Positions 16,282 to 25,195 of a DNA stretch of 40,314 nucleotides are shown here, in pieces. The stretch lies in NCBI GenBank assembly GCA_017468925.1, contig JAFUHI010000004.1:134161-174474 (forward strand), in the 5' to 3' direction. This stretch comes from Bacilli bacterium. Lineage in GTDB: Bacteria; Bacillota_I; Bacilli_A; RFN20; CAG-826. Under the pieces are notes generated by a model. It did not search any database. It was not told where the DNA came from and saw only the letters and a program-made list of their open reading frames with translations. How positions within the stretch are numbered: the stretch's first letter is position 1; each line of letters opens with the position of its first letter. The position numbers and the translations under genes are program-made.

Positions 16282-18575
16282 TTTAGATAAACGATGGTTG
16301 CCCCACCGCCTCCTTCACCCGGTCCAGCTGGCTCAAACTTTTCAACAAACTCCTTATGGGAGGATAAATACTCCGTTGTGACCTTTCTTAAGGCCCCAGT
16401 GCCAAAACCATGGATGATTCTTACTCGCTTATATCCTTTGACTCTGCATCTATCTAGATAATTGATGATGGCTTCTTTTCCTTCTTCGGCACGATACCCA
16501 AGGATATTCAATTCAAGAGGCAAACTCTCTTCGATATGATCAATGTTCTTTTGTGACTCCATCCTCTTTTTCTTTATGATAGGTTCGTCGCCTTTCTTTA
16601 TTCTTTCCTTGGTTGTTTCTATTGTTAAGCCTTCTTCGGTGATTATTGTTGCCTTATTGCCTTTTAAGTTAACCAATTTCCCAGAGACGTAAAATGAAGG
16701 GACGTCAACCCAATCACCTACAGATAGAGAATCATTGAACTTCTCATCTTCTTCGACTTCATCGAACATTTCTTTGGCTTTTTTGATTTCACCTATTTTC
16801 GTTCCTTCTTTTTTGAGTGATTCGATCATTTCATCAAGCTCTTCTTTGTATTTTTTCAAAAGCTCTTCTTTTTCTTGGGTGTATTTTTCATTTAGCCTCG
16901 CTTCTTTGCCTTCAAGCGTTTTGGCATATCTATCGAGCTTATTCTCTTTTTCTTCTTGTTCGGCGGCGACTTTTAGATTATTCGCTTTAATCTTCTCCGC
17001 TTCCTTAATCTCCTCGCTTAATTTCTTGATAGCGTCAGTAATTGAAGGACTCACGTCTTTTTTGACGTATTCCCTTGCTATTTGAAGAGTCTCTTCAGGC
17101 AATCCGAATCTTTTTGCGACCTCTAAGCCGTATGATTCACCTGGCAATCCCATTTTCAAAACATATGTTGGGGTCAAATCGAATTCATCGAATAGCATCG
17201 AGGCGTTTCTTACTTCTTTTTCATTCAAAGCGTATGCTTTCAATCCCTCAAAATGGCTTGAAATCAAGGCGTAGCAATGCTTTTTGAGCAATGAGATCAC
17301 AACTGCGTATGCAATTGCTTCACCTTCTTTTGGCGAGGTGCCCGTTCCCACTTCATCTAGCAACACCAAGTCGTTTCCTCCGGCGACATTTAGAATTGAA
17401 GAAATATTTTTGATGTGGCCAGAGAAAGTTGAAAGATTATCACTGATAGATTGGCTATCGCCTATATCAACATATATGTGAGTGAAATACGGAAGCGATG
17501 AGCCTTCTTCTACCGGAATCGGAAGGCCACATTGATGCATATATGAAAGTAGGCCAAGGGTTTTAAGCGCGACTGTTTTGCCTCCTGCATTAGGGCCAGA
17601 AATGATGATTACGCGTTCACCGCTATTAAGAAGGAAATCGTTTGGGACAACATGAGCAACGTCTAACAAAGGATGCTTGGCCTGTTTTAGAATTATCGAT
17701 TTATCGGAGGAGATTGAAGCGATATGGCAGCCTTTTGAGTTTCCGAATAACGCTTTCGCTTGGATGAAATCGAGTTCACCTATCGCTCTATTCGCTTCAC
17801 TTAAATCATTTCTAAATGAGTCAACATAGGTGCTTAATTCCTTAAGTATCCTCATTATTTCTTCTTTTTCGTCATTCTTTAGACTCATCAAGATATTGTT
17901 GATGCTGACGATTGATTCAGGCTCGATAAAAGCGGTCATGCCGGAATTTGACACGTCTTGGATGATTCCCTTGACTTTGTTTTTATATGAGATATTGACA
18001 GGCAAAACGTAATGGCCGTTTTTTAACGTCAAAACTTTGGTTGTTAGGAATTCTTGGTTTTGCTCAATTAGGGTGGAAAGAGTCTTCTCCATCTCTTTTT
18101 CTCTTCTTCTGATATCGCGTCTAATCAACCTTAATTCGTTTGAAGCCTCATCATATATCTCTAAATTTGGAGATATCACCCTCTCTATCTCTTTTTTTAG
18201 AGGGGAGATATCTTTCAAGTGGATTATTATCTCGTTTAATTTAGTAAATTCCTTTGGAAACAAGAATTTCTTTACTTCTTGCTCGCATTCGATAAGTGAA
18301 GATATCCTCACTAATTGCTCGATAGTTAGGCATCCGCCTTTGGTGACAAGAACCAAATATGGGTCAATATCCGCCAAATTGAAAATCGGCATCTGACCAT
18401 AACGAAGGATGAGCATCATTGCCTCGTCAACTTTTTTTAAAGATTCATCTAATTCACTTTTCGGAATGAAATCATCAATAGATGAAATTAGGCTCTTCCC
18501 TGCCTCGGTTTTCGCAAAGGGTAAGAGCATCTCTTTTATCTTGGCAAATTCTAGAATCGAATATGATTGATGCAT
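16278..18575 (-). CDS. mutS2: Endonuclease MutS2
   Basis: 765 residues, normal length. Order: N-terminal core/clamp helices, the ATPase with Walker A SGPNAGGKTVALK and Walker B LVLLDEVGTGTSP, a long charged coiled coil (about residues 510-620), and a C-terminal Smr nuclease domain with HGFGTGALR. MutS2 proteins bind branched DNA or collided ribosomes and suppress homologous recombination; they do not act in mismatch repair. Translation starts HQSYSILEF, which aligns with family starts. There is no Shine-Dalgarno, and a perfect extended -10 (TGTTATAAT, 18582-18590) ends 7 bases before the ATG, so the mRNA is probably leaderless. uvrC and the MmcQ/YjbR gene follow in overlapping order. Confidence 0.93.
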   Translation of the reverse strand: MHQSYSILEFAKIKEMLLPFAKTEAGKSLISSIDDFIPKSELDESLKKVDEAMMLILRYGQMPIFNLADIDPYLVLVTKGGCLTIEQLVRISSLIECEQEVKKFLFPKEFTKLNEIIIHLKDISPLKKEIERVISPNLEIYDEASNELRLIRRDIRRREKEMEKTLSTLIEQNQEFLTTKVLTLKNGHYVLPVNISYKNKVKGIIQDVSNSGMTAFIEPESIVSINNILMSLKNDEKEEIMRILKELSTYVDSFRNDLSEANRAIGELDFIQAKALFGNSKGCHIASISSDKSIILKQAKHPLLDVAHVVPNDFLLNSGERVIIISGPNAGGKTVALKTLGLLSYMHQCGLPIPVEEGSSLPYFTHIYVDIGDSQSISDNLSTFSGHIKNISSILNVAGGNDLVLLDEVGTGTSPKEGEAIAYAVVISLLKKHCYALISSHFEGLKAYALNEKEVRNASMLFDEFDLTPTYVLKMGLPGESYGLEVAKRFGLPEETLQIAREYVKKDVSPSITDAIKKLSEEIKEAEKIKANNLKVAAEQEEKENKLDRYAKTLEGKEARLNEKYTQEKEELLKKYKEELDEMIESLKKEGTKIGEIKKAKEMFDEVEEDEKFNDSLSVGDWVDVPSFYVSGKLVNLKGNKATIITEEGLTIETTKERIKKGDEPIIKKKRMESQKNIDHIEESLPLELNILGYRAEEGKEAIINYLDRCRVKGYKRVRIIHGFGTGALRKVTTEYLSSHKEFVEKFEPAGPGEGGGGATIVYLK

Positions 18576-18581
18576 GCAACA

Positions 18582-18635
18582 ATTATAACATTAACCCAAT
18601 ATATAGGGTTAGTTGATGAATAAATGTGTTATCAT
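18582..18635. promoter_or_regulatory. Divergent mutS2/rnhC promoters with shared inverted repeat
   Basis: Minus strand: TGTTATAAT (18582-18590) for mutS2. Plus strand: TGTTATCAT (18627-18635) for rnhC. In both, the predicted start of transcription (7 bases after the -10) is the A of the ATG, at 18575 and 18642. Between them lies TAACCC (18592-18597) - 8-base AT spacer - GGGTTA (18606-18611), a perfect repeat placed where one regulator could act on both genes. Confidence 0.5.
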
Positions 18636-18641
18636 AATTTT

Positions 18642-19571
18642 ATGATCATTCCTCCAGCAACATGCTCAATCAAATTAGATGAGACTTTGGAAAAAAGAAT
18701 AATTTCTGATTATTCATCGTACAAAGTCGATAATCCATCTGATTACATTGTTTTCTTTGCGAAAAAAGAAGGGTTGAGTGTTTCGATATATCATAGTTCC
18801 AAAGGCGAAAGCAAAGCGGTCTTCCAAGGAATAGACGCATTAATGGAAGCGAAGAAATATGATGATAATGCAACGCTTTCTAGAGCCAAACCTAAGATAA
18901 ATCAGCACAAAAAATTATTAGTCAATAAATATCCTCAAATCGGCAGCGATGAAGTGGGCACAGGAGATTTCTTTGGCCCAATCGTAGTCGTTGCTTCTTT
19001 CGTGGACAAAAACCAATTTGAGAGATTGAAAGAACTTGGTGTTACCGACTCTAAATTATTAACAGATGAAAAAATTAATGAAATCGGACCAATCCTAATC
19101 AAAGAATTCGATTATTCATTAATGGTGCTTGATAACGATAAATACAATTCCGTCAATGGAAAATACAACATGAACGAAGTTAAAGCCAAGCTCCATAACG
19201 CTGCATTGCTCAATTTGAAGCATAGACATGAAGAGGCTAATGCATATATTGATCAATTCGCCGAACCAGATAAATATTTCTCATACCTAGCAAACGAGAA
19301 AGAGGTATTAGAAGAAATCACTTTCTCCACAAAAGGCGAGCTTCATTTCCCTTCCGTTGCTTTATCTTCTGTCATTGCTAGATACACTTTCCTTCTCAAA
19401 ATCAAAAAGATTGAGGAAAAATACAGCGTTAAGATTCCTTTAGGAGCCTCTTCCTCTGTTGATGAATTCGCCGTAGAATTCATGAAAGAACACGGAATAA
19501 AAGAACTCAATAAAATCGTGAAAATGAATTTCTCTAATTATTCTAGAGTGCTTAATAATTTTTCAAAATAA
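18642..19571 (+). CDS. rnhC: Ribonuclease HIII
   Basis: 309 residues from the ATG at 18642. It cleaves RNA in RNA/DNA hybrids. An N-terminal TBP-like substrate-binding domain (about residues 1-80) precedes the RNase H fold with the diagnostic GSDEVGTGDFFGP (Asp 103, Glu 104), then GVTDSKLL and, near the end, FPSVALSSVIARY. This start is preferred over the ATG 6 codons upstream because family members begin here and because an extended -10 box ends 7 bases before it; neither start has a Shine-Dalgarno. It is divergent from mutS2 and its 3' end overlaps the convergent pseudouridine synthase gene by about 34 bases. Confidence 0.9.
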   Translation: MIIPPATCSIKLDETLEKRIISDYSSYKVDNPSDYIVFFAKKEGLSVSIYHSSKGESKAVFQGIDALMEAKKYDDNATLSRAKPKINQHKKLLVNKYPQIGSDEVGTGDFFGPIVVVASFVDKNQFERLKELGVTDSKLLTDEKINEIGPILIKEFDYSLMVLDNDKYNSVNGKYNMNEVKAKLHNAALLNLKHRHEEANAYIDQFAEPDKYFSYLANEKEVLEEITFSTKGELHFPSVALSSVIARYTFLLKIKKIEEKYSVKIPLGASSSVDEFAVEFMKEHGIKELNKIVKMNFSNYSRVLNNFSK

Positions 19572-20449
19572 TCCGGCCTAGGGGCGATGAAAGTCATCTC
19601 TTTTTTAGTGATTGGATGAACCAAAGTAAGTCTATAGGCGTGCAATAGCTGCCCTTTATCGTATATTTTCCTATTGCCTTCGCCATACAAAGGATCGCCG
19701 ATGACAGGATGGCCTATATAATCCATATGGACCCTTATTTGGTGGGTTCTTCCCGTTAATAATCTACAGGATATCAATGTGCATCCACATTTCGGATAAC
19801 GCTTCTCGACGTGGAAGAAAGTGACGCTTTCCTTGCCTTTTGTGACATTGACTTTGAATTTGCCGGGCCTTTTATCGTCTTTTGCGATTGGGGCATCTAT
19901 TTTCCCATCATCCTCATAGATGATTCCTTTGACTAATGCAAAATACTCTCTATGCATCGAATGGTCTTTTAGTTGCTCAGCTAAACCTAAATACGCTTCA
20001 TCGGTTTTGGCTATGGCGAGCAATCCAGATGTGTCTTTATCGATTCGATGGACCAAGCCAGGTCTTTCAGTCCCGTTAATCGAAGAAAGATTAGCCTCGT
20101 GGTATAACAAGGCATTCACCAAAGTATGCTCATTATGACCGTTTCCAGGATGGACCACCAAACCCGCCGGCTTATTGATTATCAAAATATAATCGTCTTC
20201 ATATATCACATCCAAAGGGATGTTTTCTTTCTCCAAAGTCAAAGGTTTGACTTCATATTCCTCGCATTGGATGGTATCGCCTTTCATAACGGTCTTGGAC
20301 ACTTTCGTCTCAACTTTGCCATTGAGGATGATTTTACCTTCCTCGATCATCGCTTTAATCTTGCTTCTAGAGGGGGCGATTGAATGAAAAACCAATGCCT
20401 CATCGAGTCTTTTTAGATGCAAGCTATCATCAATTATGATTGTCTTCAT
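19538..20449 (-). CDS. rluD: RluA/RluD-family pseudouridine synthase
   Basis: 303 residues. An N-terminal S4 RNA-binding domain (RLDEALVFHS..., SRSKIKAMIEEGKIILNG) is followed by the catalytic domain with HRIDKDTSGLLAIAKT, whose Asp attacks the uridine, and RTHQIRVHMDYIGHPVIGD. This architecture and its place next to lspA match the Bacillus gene often called ylyB, of the RluD group that modifies 23S rRNA; the exact site is not proven by sequence. I choose the ATG at 20447-20449 because GAGGA lies 8 bases upstream; an in-frame start 16 codons earlier lies inside lspA. The gene overlaps lspA by 20 bases. Confidence 0.9.
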   Translation of the reverse strand: MKTIIIDDSLHLKRLDEALVFHSIAPSRSKIKAMIEEGKIILNGKVETKVSKTVMKGDTIQCEEYEVKPLTLEKENIPLDVIYEDDYILIINKPAGLVVHPGNGHNEHTLVNALLYHEANLSSINGTERPGLVHRIDKDTSGLLAIAKTDEAYLGLAEQLKDHSMHREYFALVKGIIYEDDGKIDAPIAKDDKRPGKFKVNVTKGKESVTFFHVEKRYPKCGCTLISCRLLTGRTHQIRVHMDYIGHPVIGDPLYGEGNRKIYDKGQLLHAYRLTLVHPITKKEMTFIAPRPDYFEKLLSTLE

Positions 20450-21041
20450 CTTTACTGTCCTCGACGATTTTATCTTTTCTAGCCTGCTCTTCAGCACTTT
20501 CTTTCATTTTCTCTTTGATGAGGCGAATGATCACCACGATTATAGCGATGGCTACGCCTACAACCAAAGAAGCGTCAGCGATGTTGAAGGTCGCAAAAGG
20601 ATTTGCGTTCTTACCAAATATATAGAACTGGAGGAAATCGATGACGCCTGTGAAGCCTACCGTCTCTTCCCAATAGAATGTTCTATCGATAAGATTTCCT
20701 AAAGCGCCCGCTAAAAGCATAGCGTACACAGCATTCATCCATAAATCTTCCTTTTTGTAATGACGGATGTAATAGAAAGAAATGCCGATGGACATAAGCC
20801 AGGAAATGACAATGAATACTATTCTCATCGCCATATTGCCCGCCCCTAAAGAGAAGGCGCTTCCGGTGTTGAACGATAAGGTGATATAGAAGAAATCCTT
20901 GATGACTTCAATGCTATTGCCTTCGCTTTTTAAAGCGCCAACCACCAGCCATTTGGATAAAACATCAAGAGCAAAAAGCAAAACGAAAAGCCAGATATAT
21001 GAACGGAATATCTTTTTAAGCGCTATTTTGACTTTATCCAT
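20430..21041 (-). CDS. lspA: Lipoprotein signal peptidase (SPase II)
   Basis: Membrane aspartyl protease that removes the signal peptide of lipoproteins after lipidation of the lipobox Cys. Four membrane spans. Family motifs: ALDVLSKW in the first span, NTGSAFSLG, GNLIDR, GVIDF and FNIADASLVVG, the last two carrying the catalytic aspartates. At 203 residues it is longer than the usual 150-170, because of about 15 extra N-terminal residues and a highly charged cytosolic tail after the last span (KEKMKESAEEQARKDKIVED). It lies 4 bases after ileS. At least four of its substrates are encoded in this window. Confidence 0.95.
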   Translation of the reverse strand: MDKVKIALKKIFRSYIWLFVLLFALDVLSKWLVVGALKSEGNSIEVIKDFFYITLSFNTGSAFSLGAGNMAMRIVFIVISWLMSIGISFYYIRHYKKEDLWMNAVYAMLLAGALGNLIDRTFYWEETVGFTGVIDFLQFYIFGKNANPFATFNIADASLVVGVAIAIIVVIIRLIKEKMKESAEEQARKDKIVEDSKDEDNHN

Positions 21042-21045
21042 TCTT

Positions 21046-23739
21046 TTATCCTAGCACCTTTTCGCATCTTGAGCATAGGTGTTCATGCTCGCTTTCATGC
21101 GTGTCTTTTTTATAAGAACGGCATCTATCGCACTTCTCGTAAGGCGATTTATGGGCCTCAACTGAGTTCATCCCTTTTAGGACTGTCGCTTCACTCACCA
21201 AGAATAGTCGAGGCAATTCATATGAATCGAGTTTGGATAGTTCTTCATATAAAGCAGGAGAATCGACATTCAAAACAATCTCTGATTCTAGATTTGATCC
21301 GATTTTGCCTTCATTTCTTATATTCTCCAATTTGACGTTGACCATGTCTTTTACTTTCCCGAATTCATCATATAACGCTAAATATTTTGCGAATTCCTTG
21401 GACTCTTTTGGCATATCTTCTAACTGAGGAAATTCTTTCTTGTTTCCTGGCAAGAAGCGATATACTTCATCCATCGTGAAAGGAAGTATTGGGTTATAAA
21501 GTAGGCAGATATCTTTCGCCATTTTATAAATCGTCCACTGGACCGCTTTCCTTCTAGGCGAATCTTTCTTTTCGCAATACATTATGTCTTTTGCATAATC
21601 TAGATAACCGCTGGATAATTCGATGAGGAAATTGAGCAAAAGGTTATTCGCCCCGGAGAAATCATAATTGTCGTAAGCGGATAGAGCTTTGTTTTTGACT
21701 TGCTCTTCCTTGGCTAAGGTGATTTTATCCATGAATGACAATTCCACCTCACTTCCATCGAACTCATTGAGATTGCCTAACATGAATTTGAAGGTGTTTC
21801 TGACTTTGCGATAGCTATCTATCACCTGGGCAAAGACATTTTCTCCGATTTTGACATCAACATGATAGTCAACGGATGCCGCCCACATACGGCAGATATC
21901 CGCGCCATATTGATTGGCAAGCTTATTTGGATCCACTCCATTTCCGGAGCTTTTTGACATCTTCTGCCATTTTTCATCCATTACCCAGCCATGGGTGATG
22001 CAAGTTTTGAATGGAGCGACATCGTTTGTGGCGACCGAAAGGATCAAAGAAGCGTTGAACCAACCTCTATATTGGTCATTGCCTTCTAGATACAAATCGG
22101 AAGGATATTTGAGGCCTCTTTCCACCAAAGTGCCATTCCAGCTGGTCCCGGAATCGAACCAAACGTCCATGATATCGGTTTCTTTCGTGAATACACCGTT
22201 TGGGGAATGGGATGAGGTATAGCCTTCTGGCAATAATTCTTTGGCTTCTAATTTGAACCAAACATTGCTTCCTTCTTTTGCGATTAGTTCCCTAATATGG
22301 TCGAAGACTTCTTTTTCTATGATTGGAGTACCATCTTCGCAATAGATTATTGGGAGAGGCACGCCCCATGCTCTTTGACGGGAGATGCACCAATCGGATC
22401 TATCCTTTATCATATTGGCCATCTTCTCTTCGCCCCATGCCGGCTCCCACCTTATTTTGTGGATTTCTTCTAATAACTTCTCTTTTATCGGCTCAATCGA
22501 GCAGAACCATTGAGGGGTGGCCCTAAAGATTACTGGTTTCTTTGTTCTCCAATCATGAGGATAGCTATGGACAATTTCCTCTTTCTTGAGGAGATATCCT
22601 TTCTTTTCTAATTCTTCGATGACTATATCGTTCGCATCTTCATAGAATTTCCCATTGCAAGGATCATTTTCTTCTAGATGCATATATCCTTTTTCATCGA
22701 CTGGGCAGAAAGGCTTGATGCCGTATTTTAAGCAAGCGTTAAAATCATCGACACCATGGTCTGGGGCGATATGGACGATGCCGGTACCGGAATCCTCAGT
22801 TACGTAATTCGCCAAGATTCCTAAAGACGTTCTTTCATATAAAGGATGCTTGACTAGAATTCCTTCTGCTTCTTGACCTCTAAAGGAAGAAAGCAAGGTA
22901 ACATCGCCTAAACCAAGTTCTTCTTTGAGTTTTTCTTTCAATGATGTTAGAAACACAAGCTTCCCTTTATTTGTTTCGAAGACGCCATATTCGAATCTTG
23001 GATTAAAGCAGACAGCCTGGTTTGCAGGGATTGTCCATGGGGTTGTTGTCCAGATAACGATGTAAGCGTCATTTGGGATGACCCCCTTCCCATCCTTGAG
23101 AGGGAATTTGACATACATTGTTTTGGCGGTGACGTCTTTATAATCGACTTCGGCCTGGGCTAAAGCGGATTCGCTAGAAGGCGACCAATAAACAGGTTTC
23201 ACCCCTTTGAAGATAAGACCTTTTAAGGCCATCGTGGCGAAGACATCGATTTGTCTAGCTTCATATTCAGGAAGCAAGGTTATATATGGATTATCATAGT
23301 CTCCTAAGCAACCCATTCTCTTGATCTGCCCTTTTTGATGTTCTACTTGCTCTAAAGCGTATTCTTTGCAGATATCACGGAAGGCAGAAACGCTCATGGC
23401 TTTGCGGTTTATCCCGCTTTTTGTGACTTTGTTTTCAATTGGCAAGCCGTGTGTGTCCCAGCCAAAGACATATGGGGTTTTGTATCCAGCCATATTGCGA
23501 TATCTGACGGTGAAATCCTTAATCAAAACATTAAGCATATGACCGCAGTGAATATCGCCGTTCGCATATGGTGGGCCATCATGAAGGATGAATTCGTTGC
23601 ATCCTTCTCGATTGGCATTCATCTTTTCGTAAAGTTTCTCTTTTTGCCATTTTTCCACCAAAATAGGCTCTTTGGTCGTGAGATTACCTCTCATCTCAAA
23701 GTCTGTTTTTGGCATCAATAACGTTTCTTTTAATTCCAT
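21046..23739 (-). CDS. ileS: Isoleucyl-tRNA synthetase
   Basis: 897 residues, class I. HIGH motif as PPYANGDIHCGHML, KMSKS motif as KMSKSSGNGVDP, the editing domain between them, and a C-terminal zinc finger with CDRC ... CSRC. It charges tRNA-Ile and clears misactivated valine. The start at 23737-23739 is set by AGGAG 7 bases upstream; an in-frame start 11 codons earlier lies in the leader. Expression is controlled by the T-box leader just upstream. lspA and the pseudouridine synthase follow closely and may be co-transcribed. Confidence 0.96.
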   Translation of the reverse strand: MELKETLLMPKTDFEMRGNLTTKEPILVEKWQKEKLYEKMNANREGCNEFILHDGPPYANGDIHCGHMLNVLIKDFTVRYRNMAGYKTPYVFGWDTHGLPIENKVTKSGINRKAMSVSAFRDICKEYALEQVEHQKGQIKRMGCLGDYDNPYITLLPEYEARQIDVFATMALKGLIFKGVKPVYWSPSSESALAQAEVDYKDVTAKTMYVKFPLKDGKGVIPNDAYIVIWTTTPWTIPANQAVCFNPRFEYGVFETNKGKLVFLTSLKEKLKEELGLGDVTLLSSFRGQEAEGILVKHPLYERTSLGILANYVTEDSGTGIVHIAPDHGVDDFNACLKYGIKPFCPVDEKGYMHLEENDPCNGKFYEDANDIVIEELEKKGYLLKKEEIVHSYPHDWRTKKPVIFRATPQWFCSIEPIKEKLLEEIHKIRWEPAWGEEKMANMIKDRSDWCISRQRAWGVPLPIIYCEDGTPIIEKEVFDHIRELIAKEGSNVWFKLEAKELLPEGYTSSHSPNGVFTKETDIMDVWFDSGTSWNGTLVERGLKYPSDLYLEGNDQYRGWFNASLILSVATNDVAPFKTCITHGWVMDEKWQKMSKSSGNGVDPNKLANQYGADICRMWAASVDYHVDVKIGENVFAQVIDSYRKVRNTFKFMLGNLNEFDGSEVELSFMDKITLAKEEQVKNKALSAYDNYDFSGANNLLLNFLIELSSGYLDYAKDIMYCEKKDSPRRKAVQWTIYKMAKDICLLYNPILPFTMDEVYRFLPGNKKEFPQLEDMPKESKEFAKYLALYDEFGKVKDMVNVKLENIRNEGKIGSNLESEIVLNVDSPALYEELSKLDSYELPRLFLVSEATVLKGMNSVEAHKSPYEKCDRCRSYKKDTHESEHEHLCSRCEKVLG

Positions 23740-23756
23740 AAATCCACTCCTAAGAA

Positions 23757-23966
23757 AATAAAAAACGCCCATTCAAGGACGCTGCCGCGTGGTACCACCT
23801 CGATTATCGTTTCCGATCACTTGATTTGACTATTAACGCTAGTAACGTCTCCCCTAATGCTATTTCAGGGAGAAGGCTCCAAGAGTGATAACTTTTCGCT
23901 TGCCCCTTTCTCATCCACGGAGCTCTCTCAATTTCGCTACTAAGCGTTGTCTCTTATCTACGCCGC
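23757..23966 (-). promoter_or_regulatory. Ile T-box riboswitch leader of ileS
   Basis: On the minus strand the leader holds the T-box sequence GGTGGTACCACGCGG, then a terminator stem GCGTCC/GGGCGT with a T run ending near 23758. Stem I is closed by AAGAG/CTCTT and CGCTT/AAGCG; the internal loop between them carries the specifier ATC (complement at 23887-23889) followed by the usual purine, matching isoleucine. Uncharged tRNA-Ile should stabilise the antiterminator and allow ileS transcription. Confidence 0.88.
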
Positions 23967-23970
23967 TACA

Positions 23971-23999
23971 ATAATATAGTAATGCCGACTTCTTTTCAA
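23971..23999 (-). promoter_or_regulatory. Promoter of the ileS T-box leader
   Basis: On the minus strand TTGAAA (23994-23999), a 17-base spacer and TATTAT (23971-23976). Transcription would start near 23964, at the beginning of the T-box leader. Confidence 0.65.
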
Positions 24000-24007
24000 G
24001 AAGGAAG

Positions 24008-24030
24008 AAAAAAGGGATGAATCTCACCCC
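24008..24030 (-). terminator. Terminator after ftsZ
   Basis: Immediately after the ftsZ stop, the minus strand has GGGGTGA-GAT-TCATCCC followed by six T. It ends the ftsA-ftsZ transcript before the ileS promoter. Confidence 0.75.
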
Positions 24031-25179
24031 TTATTTCATGAAGTCTGGGACAAAGCCAGATATATTCGATTCGGAATTGTTCTGGACGTCCTCTTTCTTT
24101 TTGGCTTGGACAATCTGATCTGTTGCCGAGGAGACGCCTGTTCCTTTATTTACGAATTCAGTAAAGGCTCTGCTGTTTGTGCGGAACACCTCATCGCTTA
24201 ATTGCTGGCTCGTTTCTTCGTCGAAGTCGCAAGCGATGACGCTAACGATCATCGAATCTTCCAATTGGTCATTGATGGTGACACCGAATTTGACATCGAT
24301 TGGGCCTGCTGCCGCTTCAGTAACCCTTTGGACAGCGGCCTGAGCTTCGAATAATGTGACATCGTTTCCGATGGTGACTGAGCAAATTGCTCTTCTTGCT
24401 CCAGCGATTCCCGATTCAAGCAATGGTAGATTTATCGCTCTTTCAGCTGCTTCAATGGCCTTATCTGGACCATCTCCTTTGCCAGAGCCGATTAAAGCTC
24501 TGCCGGAATTGCTTAATGTCGCTTTGACATCAGCGAAATCCAAATTCATTTTCGAAGGGGTCAAAACTAAATCAGCAACGGTTTTTACAGCCGAAGCAAG
24601 AACTTTGTCCGAATCTTCTAAGGCTTGGTCCATAGCAAGTTTGCTTGATACAGTAAGCAATTTATCATTTGATACGACCATCAAAGCATCGACTTCGTGC
24701 TGCAATTTATTGATGCCTTCTATGGCGTTATTTCCTCTGACTTGACCTTCAAATTCAAATGGTCTAGTGACAATAGCAACAGTCAAGGCACCAGCTTCTT
24801 TCGCACATTTGGCAATTACTGGAGCAGCGCCTGTGCCCGTTCCTTTTCCCATGCCTGCGGCGATAAAGACCATATCAGCCCCTTCGACAATGGGTTTGAT
24901 TTTATCTAAAGATGCTTCAGCCGCCTTCTTTCCTTCGCTAGGATCGCCTCCAGCGCCCAATCCCTTGCTTCCTTCTTCTCCTAAGGCTATACGATTTGGA
25001 GCTTTAGAGGTAGACAAAGCCTGTTTATCAGTGTTGCAAACATAAAATTCTACATTTTGAATGTTGTCATCAATCATGCGGTTTACCGCATTATTTCCTG
25101 CCCCACCAACTCCGATTACGACGATTTTGGCGACGGGATCAAAGGAATCAAGATCCTCCATTGGCATAAAATCTGGCAT
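24031..25179 (-). CDS. ftsZ: Cell division GTPase FtsZ, altered signature loop
   Basis: 382 residues. Tubulin-like GTPase forming the division ring. The N-terminal nucleotide fold is clear (KIVVIGVGGAGNNAVNRMI), but the tubulin signature reads GMGKGTGTG (residues 109-117) where nearly all FtsZ have GMGGGTGTG, so Lys 112 replaces a glycine in the phosphate-binding loop. The T7-loop region (LVLTPSKMNLDFADVK) is close to normal. A linker of about 40 residues leads to a C-terminal peptide GFVPDFMK, which retains the FtsA-binding core. The ribosome binding site AGGAGG is 8 bases upstream. Second gene of the ftsA-ftsZ unit, closed by a terminator. Confidence 0.95.
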   Translation of the reverse strand: MPDFMPMEDLDSFDPVAKIVVIGVGGAGNNAVNRMIDDNIQNVEFYVCNTDKQALSTSKAPNRIALGEEGSKGLGAGGDPSEGKKAAEASLDKIKPIVEGADMVFIAAGMGKGTGTGAAPVIAKCAKEAGALTVAIVTRPFEFEGQVRGNNAIEGINKLQHEVDALMVVSNDKLLTVSSKLAMDQALEDSDKVLASAVKTVADLVLTPSKMNLDFADVKATLSNSGRALIGSGKGDGPDKAIEAAERAINLPLLESGIAGARRAICSVTIGNDVTLFEAQAAVQRVTEAAAGPIDVKFGVTINDQLEDSMIVSVIACDFDEETSQQLSDEVFRTNSRAFTEFVNKGTGVSSATDQIVQAKKKEDVQNNSESNISGFVPDFMK

Positions 25180-25195
25180 AGTAATGTCCTCCTAC

